Assembly: GCF_030035675.1 (NCBI RefSeq)
Contig: NC_084495.1
Coordinates: 7,533,001-7,597,000, forward strand
DNA: 64,000 bases
Source: Rhineura floridana
Lineage: Eukaryota > Chordata > Lepidosauria > Squamata > Rhineuridae
Direction of reading: 5' to 3'
Position 1 is the stretch's first letter; each line of letters starts with the position of its first letter. A program made the position numbers and the translations under genes. The notes beneath the pieces were generated by a model, which worked only from the letters and a program-made list of their open reading frames with translations, was not told the DNA's origin and made no database searches. Positions 11,126-21,112 of the stretch are shown one piece after another.

Positions 11126-11781
11126 TGGCTGTGTTTTCTCATTCTGTCCTTGCTTCTCTGAGGGTGCCCCACTTTAGTGATAATCTGAGTGGCTGCTGAA
11201 GAGTTGCTTCAATCAAGTAAGGCAGAGAGCTGTGCTGACTACTTGGTGACAGTCTGTTTTATGAAAGCACTTCCTCAGACCAATAAATAATGTAAAGGTT
11301 GGTTCCAGTTTGAGATTGGAAAAGCTTCCTGTGCAAGGTCATCATGGATGAATTTTGCAAGAGCACAGACCGGGCTTTGGGCCTTCATACAAAAACAAAA
11401 GAGCTTTTCATTCTTAAACTATTGGGATCTGAGTGTGTGTCACACATTCACATGTTTTGCTTTGATTACTTGACTCTTGATGATTCTCAGTCGACAATCT
11501 GAACTGTCTCACAGAAAAATATCATGCTGGAGTATTTATTTACTACAATTAATTATATATCCTGTCTTATCAGGATGCAGATCCTTCCAAGGTGACTTGC
11601 ACGCAACACCCATGACAATATATTTAACAAAACCACAACAAAAATATCAAATGATCAGGGCAGGTGGTGGGTAGATTATAGCCTTGTGGGGCGAAGGGAC
11701 AGCCTAGCTGGAGCAGGCTGCTGGTGTTATATCCTTGCCTCCCCATCCGTTCATCAAAAGAAGGCAGAATTGTGATGGAGG
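11126..11781. other. No gene recognised; L3-like tail at about 11533-11660
   Basis: Most of this stretch is unassigned. From 11533 to 11660 the pattern ATCCTGTCTTATCAGGATGC then AAGGTGACTTGCA and A-rich DNA resembles a minus-strand L3-like LINE tail. Confidence 0.45.
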
Positions 11782-11866
11782 TTTAATTTGTTCTAACACA
11801 CAATTATTTGTCTTTTTACCATGGACTGAAAAAAAGACAAATAATTGGGTGTCAGAACAAATTAAA
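11782..11866. repeat. Long near-perfect hairpin (arms about 36 nt)
   Basis: The arms at 11782-11817 and 11830-11866 are reverse complements with about three mismatches, around a loop of about 12 nt (ACCATGGACTGA). Short direct repeats flank it: AGAATTGTGATGGA at 11767-11780 and AGAATTGTCACTGGA at 11869-11883. The hairpin therefore looks like an insertion next to, or into, the BovB fragment that follows. Confidence 0.75.
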
Positions 11867-12127
11867 ACAGAATTGTCACTGGAAGCTAAAATGATGAAAC
11901 TGAGGTTATCATACTTTGGACACATAATGAGAAGACAATAATGCTGGGGAAAACAGAACAGAGTAGAAAAAGAGGAAGGCCAAACAGAGATGGATTGATG
12001 CCATAAAGGAAGCCACAGACTGAACTTACAAGATCTGAACAGGGTGGTTCACAACAGATGCTGTTGGAGGTCTCTGATTCATAGGGTCACCATAAGTCGG
12101 AGTTGACTTGAAGGTACATAACAACAA
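11867..12127 (+). mobile_element. RTE-BovB LINE, 3' end
   Basis: Plus-strand translation gives the BovB C-terminus: KMMKLRLSYFGHIMRRQ at about 11889-11939, followed after decay by a GRQRTRWID-like block and DRGGWRSLIHRVT-like words. The 3' end reads CCATAAGTCGGAGTTGACTT and finishes in an ACA repeat. BovB is the usual partner LINE of squamate Sauria SINEs, and the SINE at 20448-20676 carries a matching tail. Confidence 0.85.
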
Positions 12128-12523
12128 CAGTGGCAAATTCAGAAGTTCAGGGCCTCTTAATGATAGTCACAGTCATGCCTCATCCCCCCTTTTTGCTGCA
12201 GGGTTGAGAATGAGATCCTTGTTAATGCCTTCTCACACAACAACAGACATCCCTAGGAGCCAATAAGCACAAAAGGGGAGAGTGCTAGCTATTGAGAAGA
12301 GTCTTCTCAGTTTTTGACTCACTGCCTTTCACTCTGATTGGCTCTAATCAGCAGGAAAGGACAAGGAAGCATGTTAGAATACTCCTCTCAGTGGCTAACA
12401 CACTCCTCTTTAATGCTGATTGGCTTGTAGGATAATGGAGATATAGGGACCTTGTTAGGCCCCTGTTCCCCAAAACGTAAGGGGTCTAAAAAAACCCGAG
12501 ACCCTGGACAACTACATCCCCAG
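12128..12523 (+). repeat. Dispersed repeat copy B (same family as 1-603)
   Basis: Begins CAGTGGCAAATTCAG directly after the BovB ACA tail and ends GACCCTGGACAACTACATCC. It contains two CTGATTGGCT inverted CCAAT boxes and AGGAAAGGACAAGGAAGC, in the same order as copy A. No open frame is present. Confidence 0.65.
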
Positions 12524-13099
12524 ACAAAAGTAAGGGACTGATTCCCCCTAATTCAGAACCTTGCTTTAAACATGGATAAAAATGTATTGCATCTTCATGG
12601 CTGAAAGAACAGGGCCCTGAGTAGCTATTTATAAAGTCCTGGGGAAATGCCCACATTGACCACTGTGGCGACAAGTTCCTGATTACTTGTATTTACAGAA
12701 TTACATTTATAAATTTGTTAGATATACATATATCTTACAAATGCAGCTACCCAATAAATTCTTTTGCCCCAGCCATGACCTGCATGTTTTTCTTGGGTGG
12801 GTGGACTGAATTCCTTGCATATTTTCTTTCATAATGTAAACGGGAAGCTTTACAGCAGGGGTGGCTAATGTGTTTTTGGTCTGAGGGCCCCTGGGGGCCA
12901 CATATCAGTAGTGGGTATGATCAAAAGTGAGAAGAGCATATTCTATGCACATATTTTGGGAGTGTTTTCTTATTCAGATCTTTTGGAACAGTTTGGAACA
13001 ATATTATGGAAATGTTAGACTACTACATACCTCAGGAGCCTAACAGTTCTTCCTGGGTATTTAAAGAACATAATTCTTGAAAGTGATTTGAAAGTGGCA
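12524..13099. other. No gene recognised
   Basis: Unassigned A/T-rich DNA. From 12852 to about 12935 the words GCAGGGGTGGC, GGGCC and CAAAAGTGAG recur in loose form at 35840-35905, so a further old repeat family is likely. Confidence 0.4.
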
Positions 13100-13262
13100 A
13101 TTATTATTATTATTATTATTATTGAATTTATTAGTCGCCCATCTGGCTGGTTCACCAGCCACTCTGGGCGACGTACAGAATAAAAACAGTACATTAAAAT
13201 TTAAAAACAACAGTAAAAGCCTAGGCCATCCCAAAATATTATTTATTTATTTTTTTATTTAT
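13100..13262 (-). repeat. CR1/L3-like LINE 3' tail with ATT and ATTT microsatellites
   Basis: An (ATT)n run is followed by TTAGTCGCCCATCTGGCTGG, CACTCTGGGCGACGTACAG and A-rich DNA, the minus-strand form of an L3-like 3' UTR, then an (ATTT)n run at 13240-13262. Confidence 0.6.
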
Positions 13263-13884
13263 TTATTAACAGCTGCAAGAATAACTATAGCCAAGACATG
13301 GAAAAAGGAATGCACCATCTCTAACTATTGGAATGAGAAAATATTGTTTATCACAACAATTATTAAATTAAGTTATTTCACAAGAACGCAAGTTAGTCAA
13401 ATCGATTCATGTAAAAATGCTTATGTTCCTAATTGTTTACAATGACAAGTGTCAGAATGATGTACAACTATATGATGCCTTCAGTAACCTTATAAGCATT
13501 TTAAATATAATTGTATTGTACACATTATTATTCGACCAAAAAAGTGGGTATGGCAACCCCACTCTCTCTCAAACACGCTCTCAGGCAGATCAACTGAGGA
13601 GGGGGATTATTACTACTTACAGGAGTGCTGTGTGTACTTAATGTTTATTATTTGTCTTGCTGCTGCTGTCAAAAACTGATGGGATCTTAGGGGGCCAGAT
13701 CAGGCCTCCAAAATAGGGGTTACTCATAAAACAAGCAGCCCACCCAAAATGGCTAAAATGTCATCAAAACTAGCAGCAAAAGTCGGCCAGTAATTAAAAA
13801 AAACTCTCTTCAGGGAAAAGCCAGCAAAAAAGGTCTTAAGATTGTGCAATGCAATCTATATGGGGCTTCCCTTGTGCTTGATGC
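13263..13884. other. No gene recognised
   Basis: A/T-rich DNA with short frames only. Nothing supported. Confidence 0.5.
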
Positions 13885-13916
13885 AGAAGTTAGTCCCAGC
13901 AGGCTATGGTCTGAAG

Positions 13917-15022
13917 CAGAGCTTGGAAGATTACTTCTCAAAAGTAATAAATTACAGTTACAGTTACATGGCCCCCAAAAAGTAGTAATTACCATTGCAA
14001 TTACAATCGCTCTGAAAGTAACTGATTACTTTACTTTTACTCAAAAGTAATTGCTACAATTACATTTTAGTTACTTTAAAAAAAAAATGCCTACAAGGTG
14101 CTGGCCTTTGCTGCTGCATATCTAAGTAGCCTAAAACAACATTAAAAATAAGCACACGCACAGAGAGAGTAGTAGAATAATTTTTTTTTATCCATAAGAT
14201 TAACAGAATGGCATAACAGAATCTCACATCCCCTCACCCCACCCCCAGCAATGATGGTACCCCAACACACATTTTTTGTATATATATATTGCCTCCAGCT
14301 CTTTTCTCCTTCCACTCCTGTCAATTTTTAAACAATTGTTTTCTCCACCCCGTCTCACTCTCCACCTCCTCCCTCGTTGCCTCCTAAGAACATAAGAACA
14401 TAAGAAGAGCCTGCTGGATCAGGCCAGTGGCCCATCTAGTCCAGCATCCTGTTCTCACAGTGGCCAACCAGGTGCCTGGGGGAAGCCCACAAGCAGGACC
14501 CGAGTGCAAGAACACTCTCCCCTCCTGAGGCTTCCAGCAACTGGTTTTCAGAAGCATGCTGCCTCTGACTAGGGTGGCAGAGCACAGCCATCACAGCTAG
14601 TAGCCATTGATAGCCCTGTCCTCCATGAATTTGTCTAATCTTCTTTTAAAGCCATCCAAGCTGGTGGCCATTACTGCATCTTGTGGGAGCAAATTCCATA
14701 GTTTAACTATGCGCTGAGTAAAGAAGTACTTCCTTTTGTCTGCACCCATGGAGCATGAAGGAAGAACAACGCTGCACAGAAGCCCAATTTGAAGCACATG
14801 ATTTTTATTCACAAATCAGAGGAGCAGAAGACTTCCCCTGCTCCCCCCCCCCAAGTAATGCATAAAAGTAATGCTGGAAACATTACAAGTACTCCTCAAA
14901 AGTAATGAAGTTACTACTTGTTCTATTACCAGCAAAATGTGATGAAGTTACCCACTAGTTACTCAAAAAAGTAATAAATTACAAGTAATTCGTTATTTGT
15001 AACTAGTTACTTCCAAGCTCTG
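13917..15022. mobile_element. Non-autonomous hAT-like DNA transposon, about 1.1 kb with a CR1 inside
   Basis: Terminal inverted repeats CAGAGCTTGGAAGATTACTT and AGTTACTTCCAAGCTCTG are flanked by a perfect 8-bp duplication GTCTGAAG (13909-13916 and 15023-15030). Both subterminal regions are dense in AAAGTAAT/TTACTTTT words, which suits transposase-binding subterminal repeats. No transposase frame is seen. A CR1 (14385-14745) is inserted, so the original element was about 745 bp. Confidence 0.9.
14385..14745 (-). mobile_element. CR1 LINE 3' end (ACATAAG-tail subfamily)
   Basis: The minus strand ends in the repeated ACATAAGAACATAAG motif (as seen on the plus strand). It carries the fixed 3' UTR sentence GGCCAGTGGCCCATCTAGTC and CACAGTGGCCAACCAGGTGC, with coding remains such as CCATCCAAGCTGGTGGCCAT. 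The same subfamily occurs at eight other sites in the window. It is nested in the hAT element. Confidence 0.9.
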
Positions 15023-15185
15023 GTCTGAAGGCACATGAGGCCACCACCTTGCTGAAGGTAAGCAGGTTTGGGTCTGGTCAGTGCCTGGATGGGAGACCTC
15101 CTAGGAACATGTATGGTGCCTTGGATTTCGTGGTGAAAGAAAGGCAGGGTATAAATGTAATACATACATAAATAAATAACTTAGA

Positions 15186-15545
15186 GCACAATGCAGCAGC
15201 CTAGCTGCTGATAGAAGACCCTGTCAGTATGTAACACCTGCACTGACTACTGATTTGCTACTGGGCCAAGATCAATCTGTTACTGCTTAACAGCTTGGGA
15301 CCAGTTTACTTGTGGGATTGCCTTACCCCTTATGTGACCATTTGACTGCTTCAACCTGCAGAACTGCCACTGTTACAGGTGCCACATAATACTTGTGTAA
15401 GAAATCGATCTTTTTGTGTGGCAGCATCTACACTCTAGAACTCCCTGCCTGTTGACATGAGGCAGGCACCTTCACTGTACTCTTTTCAGCACCTGCTTAA
15501 AAAATTTCAGTTTGGGCAACCCTATCCTAGGCAATGCCATGTTTA
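15186..15545 (+). mobile_element. CR1/L3-like LINE remnant, left part
   Basis: Decayed plus-strand coding: EHNAAA, NSLGPVYLWDCL, then NSLPVDMRQAPSL and FGQPYP near 15440-15520. This is the L3-like RT C-terminus. It is cut by the LINE at 15606-18958, and its 3' UTR resumes at 19019. Confidence 0.75.
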
Positions 15546-15605
15546 TATTCTAATATAGCAAGGTGATATGCATTTTAATCTCTTCTTGCATACTGTTGAT
15601 TTCAA
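15546..15605 (+). repeat. Target-site duplication, left copy (60 bp)
   Basis: This 60-bp segment is repeated at 18959-19018 with two C/T differences. It lies exactly at both edges of the LINE at 15606-18958. Confidence 0.9.
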
Positions 15606-18600
15606 TTTTAGTCCAAGAAACATGGATGGCTGATGTCTTGCACCTCGATGGTTACTCAACAGCCATATTGGATGCTGCCCCAAGCAAAAAAGGGGGGAGA
15701 CATAAAGGGGGTATTTGTGTGTTTGTTACAACCAAAATTAAGGCTAAGTTTATTCATTTAAAACCCCTGCCTGACTTAGCATTGGCCGTAATATTAAAGT
15801 TTTCACATATTTCTTTGCTTCTTATTAATGCCTATATTTCACCTAGTCAAGATAAAAGCTCTGTCAATAAAAAACTTAAAAAATTAGAAGCCTATTTAAA
15901 TGATTTAATAAAATCCCATCCTCAAGCCATGCTAATTTTAGCTGGCGATTTTAATGCTAGGATGGGTATATCCGACCATGCATTGTTTGCTAAATTTAAA
16001 TCGGAGGTTCCAATATTTGACGGCCCTATGTCTATCCCTTCTAGACAATCTATAGATAAGGGTATAAATTATGCTGGATTATGTTCATGCAATTAACATC
16101 AAAACAGAACTTAGTGCTACTAAATGGATGTGCGCGAGGCGACTCGGTAGGAGAAACGACCTATCTATCAACTAGAGGAGCATCTCTAATAGATATGATA
16201 TTTGTGTCTCAAGAACTGCTCCCTCTGGTTGATAGTTTTAAGGTCACGCCTCGACCCGAAAGTGACCATTACCCACTTATTCTAACGCTTGCTTTGAATC
16301 AGGGGCCTTTACTCTTAGATCAACAAGCCTTTGATATAGATGATGTAATAATACACCCAGCACGGATAAAGTGGCTACCTAAATTGGAGGAAAAGATTTT
16401 GAATAGACTAACTTCTACAGAATTACTAATCATAAAAACTCAATTAATGTCTACAACTTAAACTTTGGAGGTTTATAACTGCTTTAACCTTTTGTTGACC
16501 AAAGTTCGTGAACTGCTTGTTGCTAAATCTACGTTCAAACTGAGTGGCAGATTCCCTAAGTCGAAGCCCTGGTTTGATCAACAATGCCTGGCACATAAAA
16601 GACAACTAAATGCCAAACATCTAATCTATAAGAATTCTAGAACTCAGCAAAACTTGGTCAATTTTTGTGAAACTAGAAGGCAATTTAAATCCCTAATAAA
16701 AAAGAAAAAACGCCTAGCTTTAAAACAATCCTGGCAAAGCCTCTTGCAAGCTTCCAAATTAAAAAATTCAGCTATTTTTTGGCGGCAATTAGCCCTTCAA
16801 TGGCCTAAATCATCTTTTAAGTTTGAGTGTACAATTGCCCCAACTGTATGGGAAGATTACTATGGTAATCTGTTCCAAGCGACTAGTTCTGGATTCTCGC
16901 AACCATTGCAATTTCCATCTGAAATTCCTTTTTGGCCGCCTGTTACAATCGTCGAAGTGATGGAACTTATTGAAGATCTGAAGCCAAATAAGGCCCCTGG
17001 TCCGGACAGTATACCTCCGGAAGTCTTTAAGGCCAATGCTGAGTGGTGGGCCCCAATCCTAGCAGTATTGTTTACTACAATAAACTCTACATTACAAATT
17101 CCTGAGGGTTGGGGAACTGCAATTATTGTACCCATTTATAAGAAAGGCTCCACTTTAGATCCGGCAAATTACAGGCCTATAAGCTTACTTAATATAATAA
17201 GTAAATTATACTCGTTATCTGTATAAAAAATTATCATATTGGATAAATCAAAACGAAATTTTAGCCCCAGAACAGGCTGGGTTTCGTTTAGGGCGTTCAA
17301 CTCTTGATCACGCCCTCGTTTTGCAACATTTGGCAACTAAGTATGCTTGTAAAAAAAGAGGAGCCTTGTTTGCTGCTTTTATCGACCTTAAATCGGCATT
17401 TGACCTGATATCGAGAACAAGATTATGGTCCAAACTATTAGACCTGGACATAGATAGGCGCCTATTGATATTAATACAGGGTCTTTATGATGATACGTAC
17501 CTACAAATTTGTTGTAATAACAAGGGGCACCTAACAAATCCAATTCCTACTTTTAAAGGGGTAAAGCAAGGATGTATATTGGCACCCCTACTGTTTAATA
17601 TTTATATTAATGCAGTGGTGGAAAACCTTGCTTCTATTCCCTCTCATCCTCCGAATTTAGTTGGCTCACCAAGATTCTGCCTCTTATATGCGGATGACAT
17701 AGTACTGTTATCCCAATCACCGATTGGTTTGAAAAGACTTTTCAGGGCTTTTGCTTCTTTTTGTTTGAAAGAAGAACTTATTATAAATTATGAGAAAACG
17801 AAAGTCCTAATTTTCACAAGGAGAAAATTAAATCATGTATGGAGAATTAATAACTATTGTATAGACCAAGTTAAATCCTTCAGATATTTAGGAATTGTTT
17901 TTCAATCAACAGGCTCGTTGCAATTGCACCTTAAATACTCTATGCTAAATGCTAAGCGTACAACTAAGGCTCTATTATCATTCTTTTATAATAAGGGTGG
18001 ACAACTTGTTCCACCCATTATAAAAATATTTGTAGCAAAAGTTGTCCCTCAGTTACTCTATGGCTCACAAATAACCACAAGTGAGAACATTTTAGTTTTA
18101 GAATCTATCCAAAACTCATTTCTCAGAGCTATTCTTGGAGTACCTACATGTGTGCCTAGTTTTATACTGAGGTTGGAAGTTGGTTTACAATCCATTGAAT
18201 CCCTTGTTTGGAAAATGAAACTATTGTTCTGGCTCAAATTGCTATTCAATCCGAAAGGTCTGGCCCCGCAAGTTTTATTGGATTCTTTTGGTTCCCCTTG
18301 GGTTAAAACTGTTCTCGCTAAAATATCTAATTTGGGATTTTCCCTTCCCAATATTTTACAGATGGGCTTTAATTTGGCAAGCGCAACGATTAAAAAGCGT
18401 CTTAGTGATATTGATTTTCAAGAGCATTTAATGCAAATTAGGAATCAAAGACATAACCCCAAATTTTGCACTTTAATGTCTTATTTATCGGCTTTGGACT
18501 TACCTAATTATAAGAGAGCTTTTACATAAATTGGACTAAATATACTCCCTTCTGCTCTCCTCGAGGGCAGGTATAATAAAATACCTTACTTAAAAAGACT

Positions 18601-18958
18601 ATGTCCTTGCGGATACGACGAGATAGAAACTAGCGAGCATGTGCTTTTTCATTGCTCCTTTTATCAAGACTTAAGACAACAACTAATTGTGCCCATTTTA
18701 AAGTCATTACCCGGTAGACCAGAAAGATTTTATGTGGATTATTTACTAGGGGATTGTTCTCCCCAAATTACTCTTGTAGTTGCCAAATACACAGTTGCTG
18801 CAATCCGTTGGAGAAAAATATGTATCCCTGATTGTTAAATGTGTGCCTTTTAATTTTTAAATATTTAAAAACTTTTATACCTCTTTGTGAATTAATCTTT
18901 TGATATTGTTGCTAATATTTTATTGTATCTGGTTTTTGACTGTAATAAAGTATCTATC
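15606..18958 (+). mobile_element. LINE with AP endonuclease, RT and C-terminal CCHC; I/Ingi-Vingi-like group
   Basis: The copy starts within the endonuclease domain (VQETWM at about 15612) and contains GDFNAR at about 15944-15961 and the end motif SDHYPL at about 16261. The reverse transcriptase follows with PNKAPGPDSIP (about 16984), FIDLKSAFDLI (about 17380), GVKQGCILAPLLFNIY (about 17558) and the catalytic YADD at 17687-17698. A C-terminal zinc-knuckle-like CPCGYDE...EHVLFHC lies at 18604-18655. The 3' end is AATAAAG followed by TATCTATC, not poly(A). Two frameshifts (near 16085 and 17215) and two in-frame stops (16459-16461 and 18527-18529) break it, and the endonuclease N-terminus and any ORF1 are missing. 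A related copy lies at 34056-35181. The clade is uncertain: I/Ingi/Vingi is my best guess; R4- or RTE-like groups are not excluded. Confidence 0.85.
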
Positions 18959-19018
18959 TATTCTAATACAGCAAGGTGATACGCATTTTAATCTCTTCTT
19001 GCATACTGTTGATTTCAA
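18959..19018 (+). repeat. Target-site duplication, right copy (60 bp)
   Basis: Pairs with 15546-15605 (58 of 60 identical). The sequence after it continues the host L3-like element, which confirms that the duplication came from the insertion. Confidence 0.9.
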
Positions 19019-19130
19019 ATATCTTTTGAATGTTTTTAAATACCTTTTTACTGCCTTTTATTGGATGTTTTACTGTTTTTTTTTGTAAACTGCTTAGTGT
19101 TATATAAATGTTGTGAAATTAATTAATTAA
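19019..19130 (+). mobile_element. CR1/L3-like LINE remnant, right part (3' UTR)
   Basis: A T-rich 3' UTR ends in TTTGTAAACTGCTTAGTGTT and ATATAAATGTTG then ATTAATTAATTA. It continues the element interrupted at 15545. Confidence 0.7.
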
Positions 19131-19345
19131 AGATCTTTCTGAAAGGCCTGCAGTGTTGTGGCATGGCCAATGAATTCCAAAGCTGTGAGGCTGCTGCAGA
19201 GAAGGCCCTGTGCCCTGTACCTACCAGTTTCACTGCTCTTTGTGGCAGGCAAAAGAAAAGAGCCTCTGTTCCTGACCTCAGAGTGCAGGAAGTTTGGTAT
19301 GGGTGCAGACCGGTCTTCAAACAACTTGGACCCTCAAGTGTTTTT
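19131..19345 (-). mobile_element. CR1/L3-like LINE remnant
   Basis: Minus-strand translation gives LRSGTEALF, then GTGHRAFSAAASQLWNSLA, the conserved RT C-terminal patch of L3-like LINEs, with the end of the ORF next to the preceding element. Its own 3' UTR is missing. Confidence 0.65.
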
Positions 19346-20172
19346 GTTTGGCTGCATGGTGTCCTTGAACTCTGTGTTGCTCCTGTGATCTGCTGGTGGA
19401 CTGGAAGGAGTGGGGAGCTGCTGTGGTGAAGACAGAGCCACCCAAGTAAGACGAAGGATTAAAGGGCAGCTGGTAGTGCATCAATAACAGGTCCCAAGGA
19501 GGGTAATTAGAGAGAAAAAGCAGAAGACAAAAAGGAGAAGGGGCAGAGGGGGATAAGTGGAGCAGCCCAGGGTGCAGTTTGGGAATTTCTATCCCTGCCT
19601 ATTGGCTCTTTTGGGCTATGACTGTTGGAGCATCATCCTCTTAACTATATGTTTGGCAGCAGGAGAGCCACGCCTGCACAGCATAAGGAAGTGGACTGCT
19701 GAATAAAAAGATCCCTTTGCCCATTCTAGGAATTCAAGCCAAGCCCAAGCCAACACATTTGTCATTCCTCCCCCCGCCCCCAGGAAAATGCTGAATAATT
19801 TCTTGCCTTCAAAATGTACACATGATCATGATGTTAAAAATAACGGAAATGGGAAAATGAAAGCAAAGTTTCTGGGGAGTGTGTGGGATGGTGGCGACAT
19901 TTTCCACTGAAAAGGATCTCAGGTTGCAGGGCTGGAACAAACCTAAAACACCATCTGCATCAGGTTCCTCCCTCAGCTGTCATCCACAGGAATCTTTCCA
20001 CCAGGCTACAGGAGAGTGTGTGTGAAGGGACTGCAGGGGCCCCCCATCAGCTCTGCTGAAAGACCAGGCTCCCCCTTCCACTGTCATTTAGACTGATCCT
20101 TTAGGGCAAATGGAGCACAGCCCTACCACCATCAGTCTGCCCTCAGCAACCTGAAAGGGAGCCTATGCCCGA
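19346..20172. other. No gene recognised
   Basis: Moderately GC-rich unassigned DNA with no sustained frame and no repeat block I recognise. Confidence 0.5.
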
Positions 20173-20343
20173 GGCCTAGTAGTTCTGTGAACTGTGGCCT
20201 ACTACTGTGGCCTACTAGTTTTGTAAACTGAACTGGGGCCTTCTACCAGGGCCTACTAGTTTAGTGAACTGCGAGCTAGGGCCTACTACTGGGGCCTAGT
20301 AGTTCTGTGAACTGGGGTCTACTACCAGGGCCTAGTAGTTCTG
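20173..20343. repeat. Minisatellite, about 4.4 units of 36-43 bp
   Basis: Units begin GGCCTAGTAGTTCTGTGAAC or GGCCTACTAGTTTTGTAAAC and include CCTACTACT or TCTACCAGG. Five starts of the GGCCTA-TAG-TT core are seen. Units 1, 3 and 4 are most alike; unit 2 carries a small internal expansion. Confidence 0.85.
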
Positions 20344-20447
20344 GTTTCAACTTGAGACTCTCAAGGTGTATGTTGCACTTTGCCATGTCTGAATCATATT
20401 AATCAATGCTGGTGGTTGTAGAAGACTTGGCTAGGCTGAGATTTCAA

Positions 20448-20676
20448 AAATGGAAATGGACTGCCTTCAAGTCGACCCCAACTTATGGCGACACTATGAA
20501 CAGGGTTTTCATGGTAAGCGGTATTCAGAGTGGGTTTACCATTGCCTTCCTCTGAGGCTGAGAGGCAGTGACTGGGCCAAGGTCACCCAGTAGGCTTCAT
20601 GGCTGTGTGGGGATTCGAACCCTAGTCTCCCAGGTCGTAGTCCAACACCTTAACCACTATGCCACATTGATGTACC
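20448..20676 (-). repeat. Sauria/Squam-type SINE with BovB-like tail
   Basis: On the minus strand: GTGGCATAGTGGTTAAGGTG (A box region), GGTTCGAATCCCC (B box), GTGACCTTGGCCCAGTCACT, GGAAGGCAATGGTAAACCC, and the end TCGCCATAAGTTGGGGTCGA then CTTGAAGGCA. The end matches the BovB 3' end at about 12090-12115. Full length. Confidence 0.9.
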
Positions 20677-20794
20677 TGCTGAGATTTAGCAACAGTCAGT
20701 ATAGGCACTCTCTGGTCTGCTAAGATACCAAAATTTATTTTGTGATTTATTTTTTGTTTTTTCATAGTCCAGGCACCCAGAGGCCCAGACGTCC

Positions 20795-21112
20795 AGGCCC
20801 CAGGGATTTTGCTCCCCCTCCTCAGGCCTGCTGGTGCCTGTAGTCGGGACTGGTTGGGCAGAAGACAGAGAGAACAAGGGTAAATAGAGCCAGAGCCAAT
20901 GGCAGTTTCTCCCCAACCTCCTCCTTCTCCATGCTGAGTTCTATGAGGGCAACACTAAGACCAGAGAGAAGGAAGCTGACAGCTAGGGCCATCCTGCAAG
21001 TAAGAAGATAGGCAGGCAAGGGCTGGCTAACAGCAGGCTGAGGTGGATGGGGCACTGCCCCCTTCCCCCTCATGGACCAGCCTCCACTGACTGCAGGGCC
21101 TCTTCATTGGCT
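20795..21112. repeat. Dispersed repeat, family of 10515 and 28445
   Basis: Shares GCAAGTAAGAAGATAGGCAG, GGGGCACTG and ATGGACCAGCCTCC with the two other members. Non-coding. Confidence 0.5.

Larger units (their letters stand above)
13885..15180 (+). repeat. 5S rRNA-headed SINE, split by a hAT element
   Basis: Outside the hAT element, the joined flanks read like 5S rRNA: GAAGGTAAGCAGG corresponds to box A, GGTCTGGTCAG to the intermediate element and CTGGATGGGAGACC to box C of the 5S internal promoter (15052-15105). After the 5S part the sequence runs into GGCAGGGTATAAATGTAATA, the tail of Sauria-type SINEs. It is not a functional 5S gene: the head is diverged and it lacks the oligo-T terminator position. 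I read it as a chimeric 5S/Sauria-type SINE. The 8-bp GTCTGAAG duplication marks where the hAT entered. Confidence 0.75.

Noticed and set aside
15040-15125. Functional 5S rRNA gene
   Set aside because: The match is diverged, the 5' part is broken by a hAT, and it runs into a SINE tail.
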